Shown: positions 17,519 to 25,924 of the stretch, piece by piece
Layout of the letters: each line of letters opens with the position of its first letter
Numbering within the stretch: the stretch's first letter is position 1
Source: Porphyrobacter sp.
GTDB lineage: Bacteria; Pseudomonadota; Alphaproteobacteria; Sphingomonadales; Sphingomonadaceae
Assembly: GCA_016125555.1 (NCBI GenBank)
Contig: WGLN01000004.1
Span: 62,001-126,000, forward strand
Direction of reading: 5' to 3'
Length of the DNA stretch: 64,000 bases
Program-made: the position numbers and the translations under genes
The notes under the pieces: generated by a model
The model's database searches: none
Told to the model about the DNA's origin: nothing
Seen by the model: the letters and a program-made list of their open reading frames with translations, nothing else

Positions 17519-17593
17519 GCTTCGCAAGCGCGCCAATGCCTCTGGGGGCGCGCGCCGGCCGGTAGGCCGCCCGCCCGGAGGCGTTCGCGAAGC
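17519..17593 (+). repeat. Long nested imperfect hairpin before the alcohol dehydrogenase
   Basis: An outer stem pairs GCTTCGC (17519-17525) with GCGAAGC (17587-17593), extended with mismatches to about 12 bases. An inner stem pairs GCCTCTGG (17538-17545) with the CCGGAGGC ending at 17582. The tip is GGCC-GGTA-GGCC (17557-17568). The structure fills most of the SDR-ADH spacer and ends 23 bases before the next ATG. It may be a REP-like element or a processing or attenuation structure; no T-run follows it. Confidence 0.5.
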
Positions 17594-17616
17594 GAACCAG
17601 CCGCGAGGGAAAACAA

Positions 17617-18690
17617 ATGGCTACCCAGACCAACGAATATCCGACCAAGGCCTATGGCGCGACGGCGCCCGATAGCGGCGTGGGGCCGATGCAGATCACC
17701 CGCCGGGGCCTGCGCCACGACGACGTGCTGATCGACATCACCCATTGTGGGATCTGCCATTCGGACCTTCACGCGGCGCGCAACGACTGGGGGCGCACGA
17801 CCTATCCGATCGTGCCGGGTCACGAAATCGTCGGCACGGTCGCCGCCGTGGGCGAGGGCGTCTCCCGCCACAAGGTCGGCGACCGGGTGGCGATCGGCTG
17901 CATGGTCGACAGCTGCATGGAGTGCGCGCATTGCGAGGCGGACCTCGAACAATACTGCCTCGATGGCGGGATGACCGGCACCTACAACGGCAAGGACCGG
18001 CGCGACGGCTCGCTCACCTTCGGCGGCTATTCCGAAAGGATCGTCGTGCGCGAGGAATTCGTGCTCAAGGTGCCCGAAAGCCTGCCGCTGGCCGAGGTCG
18101 CGCCGCTGCTCTGCGCCGGCATCACCACCTATTCGCCGCTTCGCACCTGGAAGGTCGGCCCGGGCAGCAAGGTCGCGGTCGCGGGGCTCGGCGGATTGGG
18201 ACACATGGGGGTCAAGCTCGCCGCGGCGATGGGCGCGGAGGTGACCGTGCTCTCGCGCTCGGAAAGCAAGCGCGCGGATGCCGAAAAGCTTGGCGCCCAT
18301 GCCTTCCTCAACACCTCGGACCGCGAGGCGATGAAGGCCGCGCGCGGGACCTTCGACATGGTGCTCAACACCATCCCCGTGCGCCACGACGTGACGCCCT
18401 ATCTCCATCTGCTGCGCATCGACGGGGTGCAGGTGCTGGTCGGGATGATCGACATGATGCCCGAACTGCACACCGGCGTGCTCCTCGGACGCAAGGTGCT
18501 GACCGGCAGCGGCATCGGCGGTTTGGCCGAGACCCAGGAAATGCTCGATTTCTGCGCCGAGAAGGGCGTCCTGCCCGAGATCGAGGTGATCGCGATGCAG
18601 GACATCGCCGCCGCCTACGAACGGATGGAGGCGAGCGATGTGAAATACCGCTTCGTGATCGACATGGAGAGCCTGCGCAGCGAAGCCTGA
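17617..18690 (+). CDS. Zinc-dependent alcohol dehydrogenase (YahK/CAD type)
   Basis: This 357-residue medium-chain dehydrogenase has the catalytic zinc site (THCGICHSDLH with Cys44, and GHEIVG) and the structural zinc cysteines in CMVDSCMECAHCEADLEQYC. The Rossmann motif is GLGGLGHMGVKLA, and SRSESK near its second strand suggests NADPH. The family reduces a broad range of aldehydes. It is preceded by a purine-rich GAGGGAAAA ribosome binding site and the long hairpin described separately. The physiological substrate is unknown. Confidence 0.9.
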   Translation: MATQTNEYPTKAYGATAPDSGVGPMQITRRGLRHDDVLIDITHCGICHSDLHAARNDWGRTTYPIVPGHEIVGTVAAVGEGVSRHKVGDRVAIGCMVDSCMECAHCEADLEQYCLDGGMTGTYNGKDRRDGSLTFGGYSERIVVREEFVLKVPESLPLAEVAPLLCAGITTYSPLRTWKVGPGSKVAVAGLGGLGHMGVKLAAAMGAEVTVLSRSESKRADAEKLGAHAFLNTSDREAMKAARGTFDMVLNTIPVRHDVTPYLHLLRIDGVQVLVGMIDMMPELHTGVLLGRKVLTGSGIGGLAETQEMLDFCAEKGVLPEIEVIAMQDIAAAYERMEASDVKYRFVIDMESLRSEA

Positions 18691-18777
18691 GCGGGGCGAC
18701 CCTTTCCTTTGCCATCCAGCGCGCTTTGCCATAGCACGCTCGGCGGACACGAAACGGGGATCGGGAGAGCCTCCACA

Positions 18778-21048
18778 ATGCGCATTGCACTTCTCACCGG
18801 CGCGCTTGCCGCGCTGCTTGTCACGCCCACCGCCGAGGCGCGCGGGGCTCTCGCGGCCACCATCACCCGCACCACCTATGGCATCCCGCATATCAAGGCG
18901 GATACGTGGGCGGGGGTCGGCTACGGCGTGGCCTATGCCTATGCCGAGGACAACCTGTGCATGCTGGCCGAGGAGTTCGCCACGGTTGCGGGCGAAAGAT
19001 CGCGCCACTTCGGCCCCGAGGCCAAGGCCGTGCTGGGGTTCCAGGAGGTCGACAACCTGTCCTCCGACGTGTTCTTCCGCGCCGCCATGAACGTCGCTGC
19101 GCTGCGCGAGGGATTCGCAGGGCAGAGCGCGGCGGCGCGCGGGCTCGCCGAGGGTTATGTCGCGGGCTACAACCGCTTCCTGAAGGACGCAGGGGCCGAG
19201 GGCGTTCCGGCCGAGTGCCGCGGCGAGGCCTGGGTGCATCCCATCACGCTCGACGACGTGCTGCGCCTCACCGAAAAGCAGATGCTGCTCGCCTCGTCGC
19301 TGGCGCTCGCACCCGGGATCGCCGGCGCGAGCCCGCCGGGCAGCGCCGCGCCCAAGGTCGCCATGGCGCTGCCGAAGCCGGGCGAGCTCGGGATGGGCAG
19401 CAATGGCTGGGCCTTCGGCGGAGAGGCGACCGCGAACGGGCGCGGCATGGTGATCGGCAACCCGCACTTCCCGTGGAACGGCCCGAGCCGCTTCTGGGAA
19501 CTCCACGTCACCGGCCCGGAAGGCTATGACGTGATGGGCGTGGGCATCGCCGGCACCCCGATCCCGACCCTGGGCTTCAACAAGGACGTGGGCTGGACCC
19601 ACACCGTCACCGCCGCGCGGCACTTCACGCTGCACGCGCTCACCCTCGATCCGGCCGACCCGACCCGCTACATGCTCGACGGCAAGAGCGTGGCGATGGA
19701 GCCGGTGACGGTCACCGTGCCGATGCCGGAAGGCACGCCGGAGGTCACCCGCACCCTCTACACCACCCGCTTCGGCCCCATCTTCGTCGCCCCGCAATCG
19801 GGGGTGAACTGGAGCTCAGGCATGGCCTTTGCGGTCAAGGACGCGAACCGCGGCAACAACCGCGCGATCGACACCTGGCTGGCGATAGGGCGCGCGAAGA
19901 ACGTCGGCGAGGTCGAGGCGGCGGTGAGCCGCACGCTGGGCATCCCGTGGGTCAACACCATCGCCGCCGATCGCAACGGCGATGCGCTCCATGCCGATGT
20001 CACCGCGGTGCCGAACGTATCCGCCGAATTGATCGCGCGCTGTTCGACCCCGCTCTCGCCGCTGTTCGCCTCGCTCGCGACGCTGCTCGACGGCTCGCGC
20101 TCCGACTGCGATTGGCAGGTGGCGCCCGGCACGCCCGTTCCGGGGCTGATGCCGGCGGGCGACCAGGCGGCCACCGTGGTGCGCAGCTACCTCACCAATT
20201 CGAACGACAGCTACTGGCTGAGTAATCCGCACCTGCCGCACGCGGCGCTTTCGCCGATCCTCGGCAGGCACGCACAGGCCCTGAGCCTGCGCACGCGGTC
20301 GAACTTCATCGAGACCGAGGCGCTGCTCGCTGCCGGCAAGATCGACCATCCGCGCGCCGAGGCGATGGCCTTCGCCAACAAGAGCCTTGCGGGCGACATG
20401 GCGCTCGCACCGCTGCTGGCGCTGTGCGCGGATGCGCAGGCGCCGGCGGAGACTGTCGCGCGCGGCTGCGCGGCGCTCGCCCGGTGGGACCGCCGTTTCG
20501 AGGTGGACAGCCGCGGCGCGGCGCTGTTCCGCGCCTTCTGGGCCAAGGTCGCCGGACGCAGCGGCCTGTGGGCCGTGCCCTTCGACCCCGCCGATCCCGT
20601 CAACACCCCGCGCGATCTTGCCACCGGGGGCGCCAACGGCTCCGCCCTGCTGGCAGCCTTGGGCGAAGCCGTGACCGAGCTCGACGCGGCGAAGATCCCG
20701 CTCGATGCGCCGTGGGGCACGGTTCAGCAGCGCCGCGTGGGCGATGAGGGCATCGCGATCCACGGCGGACCGGGCGGCGCGGGCGTGCTCAACGTGCAGG
20801 AAGCGCGCCCCGCGCCCTGGGGCCTCGTGCCGGTGCACGGGACGAGCTACATCCAGGTGGTCGGCTTCGACGAAACCGGCCCGGTGGTCGATGCGCTGCT
20901 CTCCTATTCGCAGTCGACCGACCCGTCCTCGCCGCACTTCGCCGACCAGACCCGCGCCTATTCGGCAAAGCGCTGGTACCGCCTGCCCTTCTCGCCCGAG
21001 GCCATCGCCGCCGAGGCGATCGCGCCGCCGGAACACCTCGCGCAATAG
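18778..21048 (+). CDS. Penicillin-acylase-family Ntn hydrolase, AHL-acylase type
   Basis: This 756-residue protein has a signal peptide (MRIALLTGALAALLVTPTAEA) and is expected in the periplasm as an autocleaved alpha/beta heterodimer. The N-terminal nucleophile serine lies at about residue 208 in GMGSNGWAFGG, and the beta chain contains NPHFPWNGPSRFWELH and TLGFNKDVGWTHT. PvdQ/QuiP-type relatives cleave the acyl chain from N-acyl-homoserine lactones, and others act on aculeacin or penicillins; the exact substrate is not predictable. The start was chosen at the ATG with a signal sequence. No luxI/luxR genes are visible nearby. Confidence 0.87.
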   Translation: MRIALLTGALAALLVTPTAEARGALAATITRTTYGIPHIKADTWAGVGYGVAYAYAEDNLCMLAEEFATVAGERSRHFGPEAKAVLGFQEVDNLSSDVFFRAAMNVAALREGFAGQSAAARGLAEGYVAGYNRFLKDAGAEGVPAECRGEAWVHPITLDDVLRLTEKQMLLASSLALAPGIAGASPPGSAAPKVAMALPKPGELGMGSNGWAFGGEATANGRGMVIGNPHFPWNGPSRFWELHVTGPEGYDVMGVGIAGTPIPTLGFNKDVGWTHTVTAARHFTLHALTLDPADPTRYMLDGKSVAMEPVTVTVPMPEGTPEVTRTLYTTRFGPIFVAPQSGVNWSSGMAFAVKDANRGNNRAIDTWLAIGRAKNVGEVEAAVSRTLGIPWVNTIAADRNGDALHADVTAVPNVSAELIARCSTPLSPLFASLATLLDGSRSDCDWQVAPGTPVPGLMPAGDQAATVVRSYLTNSNDSYWLSNPHLPHAALSPILGRHAQALSLRTRSNFIETEALLAAGKIDHPRAEAMAFANKSLAGDMALAPLLALCADAQAPAETVARGCAALARWDRRFEVDSRGAALFRAFWAKVAGRSGLWAVPFDPADPVNTPRDLATGGANGSALLAALGEAVTELDAAKIPLDAPWGTVQQRRVGDEGIAIHGGPGGAGVLNVQEARPAPWGLVPVHGTSYIQVVGFDETGPVVDALLSYSQSTDPSSPHFADQTRAYSAKRWYRLPFSPEAIAAEAIAPPEHLAQ

Positions 21049-21115
21049 CCCCGCCCGCGCGAGCGGCGACGCATTCGCTTGGCGACTGGCGCGGATTCGA
21101 TGTAGCATCCGCGCC

Positions 21116-23113
21116 ATGGCGGAGGGGAAGGACAGCACCAGCGGCGGCGACGCGGCTGCGCAGGGCGACGGCCCGGCCGTCTTCGTCAGCTATTCGCGCG
21201 GCGACCTCGAGGCTGCCCGCCCGGTGATCGCGCTGCTCGAAAGTGCAGGTCTCGACGTGTGGTGGGACGGCCGGCTCGAGGGCGGGGAGAACTATCTCGC
21301 CATCACCGAACACGCGCTCGAGACCGCCGATTGCGTGGTGGTGCTATGGTCGCAGACCTCGGTGGCCTCGACCTGGGTGCGCGACGAGGCGCAGCGCGGG
21401 CGCGAGCGCGGGTGCCTCGTCCCGCTCTCGCTCGACGGCACGATGGCGCCGCTCGGCTTCCGCCAGATCCAGTTGCTCGACATCTCCGGATGGAAGGGCC
21501 GGGCCGATGCCCCCGAGGCGCAGCGCATCCTCACCGCGGTCCAAGCCCGGCTCGACGAGCCCGGCGCACCGGCCGCCGCGACCGCTCCGGCACGCCCCGC
21601 CCCGCCGCTGCCCGCGCGCAAGGCGCCCGCGGTGTCGCGCCGTGCGCTCATCCTCGGCGGCGCGGGGCTCGCGAGCGGCGCCGCGCTGCTCGGGCTGTGG
21701 CGCACCGGATTGATGGGCACCGCCAAGGCAAGCAACGCCATTTCGATGGTGGTGCTGCCCTTCGCCAACCTCACCGGCGATGCGGGCAAGGCCTGGTTTT
21801 CGAACGGCCTGTCGAACGAGCTGCGCGCGGTGCTGGTGCGCAACCCGCGCCTCAGGGTGGCCGCCCCCACCTCCTCGGGCGCGATCGAGGGCGAGGACGA
21901 ATTCGCCATCGGCCGCACGCTCGGGGTGGACCATATCCTGCGCGGCAGCGTGATGCGCGACGACACCCGGGTCAGGGTCTCGGCCGAACTGGTCAGGATC
22001 GAGGGCGGGCTGGTGCGCTGGGCCGAGACCTACGACCGCGCGCTCGAGGATGTCTTCGCGGTGCAGTCCGAGATCGCCGAGACGGTCGCCGTCTCGCTCG
22101 TCACCGAAGTCGCCGGCGACGACGAGGCCAAGCGCGCCGCCGCCCAGCAGCAGGAGGTCGGCGGCACCCAGTCGGTCGCCGCCTACGAGGCGTTCCTGCG
22201 GGGCATGGCGCTCTACGACGTCTCTGCGGGGGAGGAGACCGACCGTGCGGCGCTGGTGCAGTTCGACGCGGCGATCGCGGAAGACCCCGCCTATGCCGCC
22301 GCCCATGCGATGCGATCGACCATGCTCGCGGCGGTCGCCAACAACGTGGCGAGCGGTCAGGGCGAATCGCGCAAGCTGTTCGACCAGGCGATCGCCGCGG
22401 CGCGGCACGCGGTCTCGCTCGCACCGAAACTGGCACGCGCACATCTCGCACTCGGCTTTGCTTTCAACAACGGGCAGCTGAAGCGCGCCGAGGCCGCACC
22501 GCATTACCGCGCGGCGCAGGAGCTTGCCCCCGGCGATGCCGACGTGCTGCGCTCGGTGGCGAGTTTTCACGCCTATGGCGCAGACACCGCGCTCGCCACG
22601 CAGATGATCGCACAGGTGATCGAGCTGGACCCGCTCAATGCACGCGCATTCCGCTCGGCCGGCTATGTCGCGCTGTTCGCGCGCGATTACGACGCGGTGG
22701 TGCGACACATGGAGCGCGCGCTGGCGCTCAACCCCAGCCTCGCAAGCGCGCAGTTCGGCATCGCCATCGCGCGGCTGATGCAGGACGATGCGGCGGGCGC
22801 GATCAGCGCGGCCAAGGCCGAACCGGGGGAGGCCTATGGCCTCACCGCGTTCGCCATCGCCGCGCACCGCCAGGGCGATGCGCAAGGCTCCGAGGCCGCG
22901 CTGGAAAAGCTCGCGACGACCTATGACGACAGCTTCTACCAGCAGGCCGAGGTCCTCGCCCAGCGCGGCGAGGCGGAGCGGGCGCTCGACCTGCTCGACA
23001 AAGCCTATGCCAAGCGCGATCCGGGACTGCTGTGGGTGCCCAACGACCCGTTGCTCGATCCGCTGCGCGGCGAGCCGCGTTTCGGGCAATTGCTTTCCGC
23101 GCTCGCATCGTGA
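21116..23113 (+). CDS. TIR domain - TM - TolB-like - TPR protein
   Basis: This 665-residue protein begins with a TIR domain (residues about 20-140; AVFVSYSRGD, WWDGRLEGGENY, SVASTWVRDEAQRG). The W-x3-E in the last motif could include the glutamate that is catalytic in NAD-cleaving TIR proteins. A proline-rich linker and one membrane segment follow (LILGGAGLASGAALLGLW, about 180-200), then a TolB/adenylate-cyclase-associated domain (VVLPFANLTGD, FSNGLSNELRAVL, VDHILRGSVMRDD). At least six TPR units fill residues about 350-660. The TPR part should be periplasmic and the TIR part cytoplasmic. It could be a signalling adaptor or a membrane-linked NADase. It stands alone, with a lipoprotein gene 44 bases downstream. 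Confidence 0.85.
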   Translation: MAEGKDSTSGGDAAAQGDGPAVFVSYSRGDLEAARPVIALLESAGLDVWWDGRLEGGENYLAITEHALETADCVVVLWSQTSVASTWVRDEAQRGRERGCLVPLSLDGTMAPLGFRQIQLLDISGWKGRADAPEAQRILTAVQARLDEPGAPAAATAPARPAPPLPARKAPAVSRRALILGGAGLASGAALLGLWRTGLMGTAKASNAISMVVLPFANLTGDAGKAWFSNGLSNELRAVLVRNPRLRVAAPTSSGAIEGEDEFAIGRTLGVDHILRGSVMRDDTRVRVSAELVRIEGGLVRWAETYDRALEDVFAVQSEIAETVAVSLVTEVAGDDEAKRAAAQQQEVGGTQSVAAYEAFLRGMALYDVSAGEETDRAALVQFDAAIAEDPAYAAAHAMRSTMLAAVANNVASGQGESRKLFDQAIAAARHAVSLAPKLARAHLALGFAFNNGQLKRAEAAPHYRAAQELAPGDADVLRSVASFHAYGADTALATQMIAQVIELDPLNARAFRSAGYVALFARDYDAVVRHMERALALNPSLASAQFGIAIARLMQDDAAGAISAAKAEPGEAYGLTAFAIAAHRQGDAQGSEAALEKLATTYDDSFYQQAEVLAQRGEAERALDLLDKAYAKRDPGLLWVPNDPLLDPLRGEPRFGQLLSALAS

Positions 23114-23157
23114 TACCTCTTGGCCGCCCATGACGGGCACAGAAGGGGGAAGTGCAG

Positions 23158-23427
23158 ATGAAGACAATCGTGACCTTCGGGGCCCTCGCGGCCGCCGCGC
23201 TGGCGCTGGCGGCGTGCAGCGGCAACACCGCGACGCCAAAGGCCGAAGAAACGACCGCGGCCGCCGCCGACACCACCGAGGCCATGCCCGCCGAGGGCGA
23301 AGGCATGACCGCGGAAGATGCTGCGGCGCTCGACGCGGCGACCAATGCCGCGGAAGGCACCGACCAGAACAGCAATCCGATCGGCCCCAACGCCGCCGCT
23401 CCGGCGAGCGGCGCCCCGACCGAATAG
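23158..23427 (+). CDS. Small alanine-rich lipoprotein
   Basis: This 89-residue protein has a signal sequence and lipobox (ALALAACSGN), followed by a low-complexity Ala/Thr/Glu-rich tail with no recognisable domain. The ATG at 23158 follows AGAAGGGGGAAG. It probably sits on the outer membrane or periplasmic face of the inner membrane. Function unknown. It may be co-transcribed with the TIR-TPR gene and is convergent with the protease gene. Confidence 0.65.
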   Translation: MKTIVTFGALAAAALALAACSGNTATPKAEETTAAAADTTEAMPAEGEGMTAEDAAALDAATNAAEGTDQNSNPIGPNAAAPASGAPTE

Positions 23428-23471
23428 GCCGCTATCCGGGCGGGGCCGGCGATGCGTTCGGCTCCGCCCTG

Positions 23472-25772
23472 CTAGCGCGGCACGATTGCGGGCACCCGCC
23501 CGGCAAGAACATCCTCGATCCAGCCGCGCACCCGCTCCACCGATAGCCGGGTGAAGCGGCTGGGAACCCCGGTCTGGCCGCAATCCGTTCCCGCGCTCAC
23601 CACGCCGATCAGGATCGGCCTGCCGCTGCGATAGCTGATCAGCGGACCGCCACTGTCGCCATCGCAGACCTGGGTTTTGTCGGGCGCACTGGCGCACAGC
23701 AGCGATCCGGCGAGATAGGCCCGGTTGGTCGAGGTCTTTTTCGAGCAGGTGGGCAGGTCCTGCAGCGCGAGCTTGCCGCCCTTCAACAGCTGGCTGTTCT
23801 GCCCGCGAAAGGCGGTGTTTCCCCAGCCGAAGGCGTAGGCCGTCATGCCGCCGCTCAGCGCCAGCGGCACGCGGCGCCGCCCGTCGACCGGGACCGTCCT
23901 GACGTGCTGCGGCGGCCAGGCCCGCCCATTGTCAGGATCGAAGCGGATCAGCGCCACGTCGAAGACGCGCCCCTTCTCGACATAGAGCCGGTGCGGGAAC
24001 AGCCCGAGGATGCGGTAGCTATCACCTTCCCCCGCATCATAGGCGTCGTTCACGCCCAGCCGGATGGTATAGCCGCGGGTGACGATCGGGTTCTTGTCCT
24101 TGTCGACCACGCAATGCGCGGCGGTGATGACCCAGCCGGTGGCGATCAGCGCCCCTCCGCATTCGAGCCGCTCGGAAGGGTCGAGCCGGCGTCCGACCAT
24201 CCGCTCGGGACGCCACAGCAGCGCCTGCCACGGCGCGGCGCCGGGGGGAACGAGGAAGCCGCGGATCATCTTCACCGCGCGGGCCACGCAGAAGCGATCT
24301 TGGTAGGTCACGCCCCGGAAGGTCACCTCCGAGTGGCTGCAGGTCACCGTCACCGGGACGGCCTTGCGTGCCGCCTCCGCTTCACGGGCAAGCTCGGCCT
24401 CCTGCTCTTCGCTGAGCGGCGGGATGAAGCGGCTGTCTGCCGCCAGCAGCGGCGCATCGGGATCGTCGGCGGCGATGTCGTCGAGGTCGTCGCAGACATA
24501 GATGTCGCCCCCGTCGCAGATCGCGATCAGCAGACCGTAGCCGCGCTTGCGGCTTTCGCGGTCCGCGCGGCGCGCGATCAGGTGCTTGCCGAGGTCCACG
24601 CAATCGGGCGCGGAACCGGCGCGGCAGGCGATGTCGAGCCAGCCGGCGATCCGTTGGTCGCCGTCCGGTCCCTGTGGCATGCCCTCGCCGCGCAGCACTC
24701 CCGCTGCCTCGCCGCAAGCGGCGACCGCTCCGGCCTCGCAGGCGCGGCCGAGCAGTGTCGCGCCTTCGAAGGGAGAGTGGAGCGGCGAGCCGGGCGAGCC
24801 GGTGTAGATCCGTGCGAGCGCGATGCAATCATCCTGCCCGCCCGCGGCGCAGCCTTCGGCAAGCATCGGGCGGATGCGGATCTGTTCGGGCAGCAGGCAG
24901 CGGGTTTCGTCGAGCGTGCAGGCGCGGTCGAACCGGGCGAGCGCCGCCTGCCGGGTTTCCGGCGGGCCGCTGGCGGATGCGAACAGGATATCGCCCCACC
25001 GGCCGCACGCCGCGGCGCTGCCGGCATCGCACCCGAGCGCCGCAATCTCGCGCGCGAGCGGGCTGTCGGCTTCGAGAAGCGGGAGAGCATCGCTGCAGGC
25101 CTGCGCATCGCCCTTGCGGCACTGCCCGGCGAGCAGCTGGGCCGCCTCCGCCCGCGCGGCCTCGTCGCCGCTTCCCGCGAGACCCGCGGCAAGGTCGCGG
25201 CAGGAGCGCTCGCCGCCGCGAAGGCAGTCGCGGCGCCGGAGTGCCGCCGCCGCCGCCGCGTCGCCCGGAACACCGTCGTCGCCGTTGAGCACCGCCGTGG
25301 CAAGGTCGGCGCAGGCCTCGAAATCATCGAGATTGCAGCTGCGGCCAAGCATCTTGAGGCCATAATCGCGCGCCTCGGCGCGGAACGGCCTGGTGATCTG
25401 CGGCGTCGCAGAAACCAGCCAATTGCCAAGTTCGCGGCACCCTTGCGCATCCGCGCCGTCGCAGGCCTGGCGCAGCAACAATTCGGCGACGAAGCGGTTG
25501 ATCGGCCGCCCCACTCCGTCGCGATAGGCGGCCCCCAGCACCGTGCAGCCGGCGAGGTCGCCCGCATCGCACGCGGCTTCGGCAGCATCCGCGGCGGCCT
25601 CCTCGGCGGCGCGCTGTTCGGGCGGAACATCGCGAACCAGCTCCTCGACGACGACGTTCGGCCCTTCGACCGGGGCTTGCTGGATGTAGGGAAACAGCGC
25701 CGGCGCCTGCGCCGACACGGGAAAGGGAAGCGCGAGCACCACGCCTGCCCAGAATGCCGTCCAATGCCCCAT
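23472..25772 (-). CDS. Secreted Sel1-like-repeat / trypsin-like serine protease
   Basis: This 766-residue protein has a signal peptide (MGHWTAFWAGVVLALPFPVSAQA) and a long cysteine-containing helical-repeat region resembling Sel1 repeats (AACDAGDLAGCTVLGAAYRDG, RQACDGADAQGCRELGNWL and so on, residues about 60-450). A chymotrypsin-fold domain occupies about 480-760. The catalytic triad is visible: His in TAAHCVV, Asp in DVALIRFD, Ser in CDGDSGGPLI. The paired cysteines suggest disulfides and periplasmic or extracellular activity. The ATG at 25772 follows GGGGGAGG and gives the signal peptide. It is divergent from the SLOG-like gene across a 152-base spacer. Combining a repeat scaffold with a protease suggests substrate recruitment, but no partner is known. 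Confidence 0.85.
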   Translation of the reverse strand: MGHWTAFWAGVVLALPFPVSAQAPALFPYIQQAPVEGPNVVVEELVRDVPPEQRAAEEAAADAAEAACDAGDLAGCTVLGAAYRDGVGRPINRFVAELLLRQACDGADAQGCRELGNWLVSATPQITRPFRAEARDYGLKMLGRSCNLDDFEACADLATAVLNGDDGVPGDAAAAAALRRRDCLRGGERSCRDLAAGLAGSGDEAARAEAAQLLAGQCRKGDAQACSDALPLLEADSPLAREIAALGCDAGSAAACGRWGDILFASASGPPETRQAALARFDRACTLDETRCLLPEQIRIRPMLAEGCAAGGQDDCIALARIYTGSPGSPLHSPFEGATLLGRACEAGAVAACGEAAGVLRGEGMPQGPDGDQRIAGWLDIACRAGSAPDCVDLGKHLIARRADRESRKRGYGLLIAICDGGDIYVCDDLDDIAADDPDAPLLAADSRFIPPLSEEQEAELAREAEAARKAVPVTVTCSHSEVTFRGVTYQDRFCVARAVKMIRGFLVPPGAAPWQALLWRPERMVGRRLDPSERLECGGALIATGWVITAAHCVVDKDKNPIVTRGYTIRLGVNDAYDAGEGDSYRILGLFPHRLYVEKGRVFDVALIRFDPDNGRAWPPQHVRTVPVDGRRRVPLALSGGMTAYAFGWGNTAFRGQNSQLLKGGKLALQDLPTCSKKTSTNRAYLAGSLLCASAPDKTQVCDGDSGGPLISYRSGRPILIGVVSAGTDCGQTGVPSRFTRLSVERVRGWIEDVLAGRVPAIVPR

Positions 25773-25924
25773 CGCGCCTGCCTCCCCCGGACCCGCGCCC
25801 CTCGGAGAACCATAGTGCGCCCTCGCCGCGTAGTCGTCAAACCGGGGCTTTCCCCTTGTAAGTCGCCGCATCGGGACGTTAGACACCCTGGGGTCAGCCG
25901 CCGCGGCGAGGAGACGAACCGAGA

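Noticed and set aside
17501..17616. Intrinsic terminator after the SDR gene
   Set aside because: The hairpins are strong but no T-tract follows on either strand, so it is listed as a repeat/structured leader.
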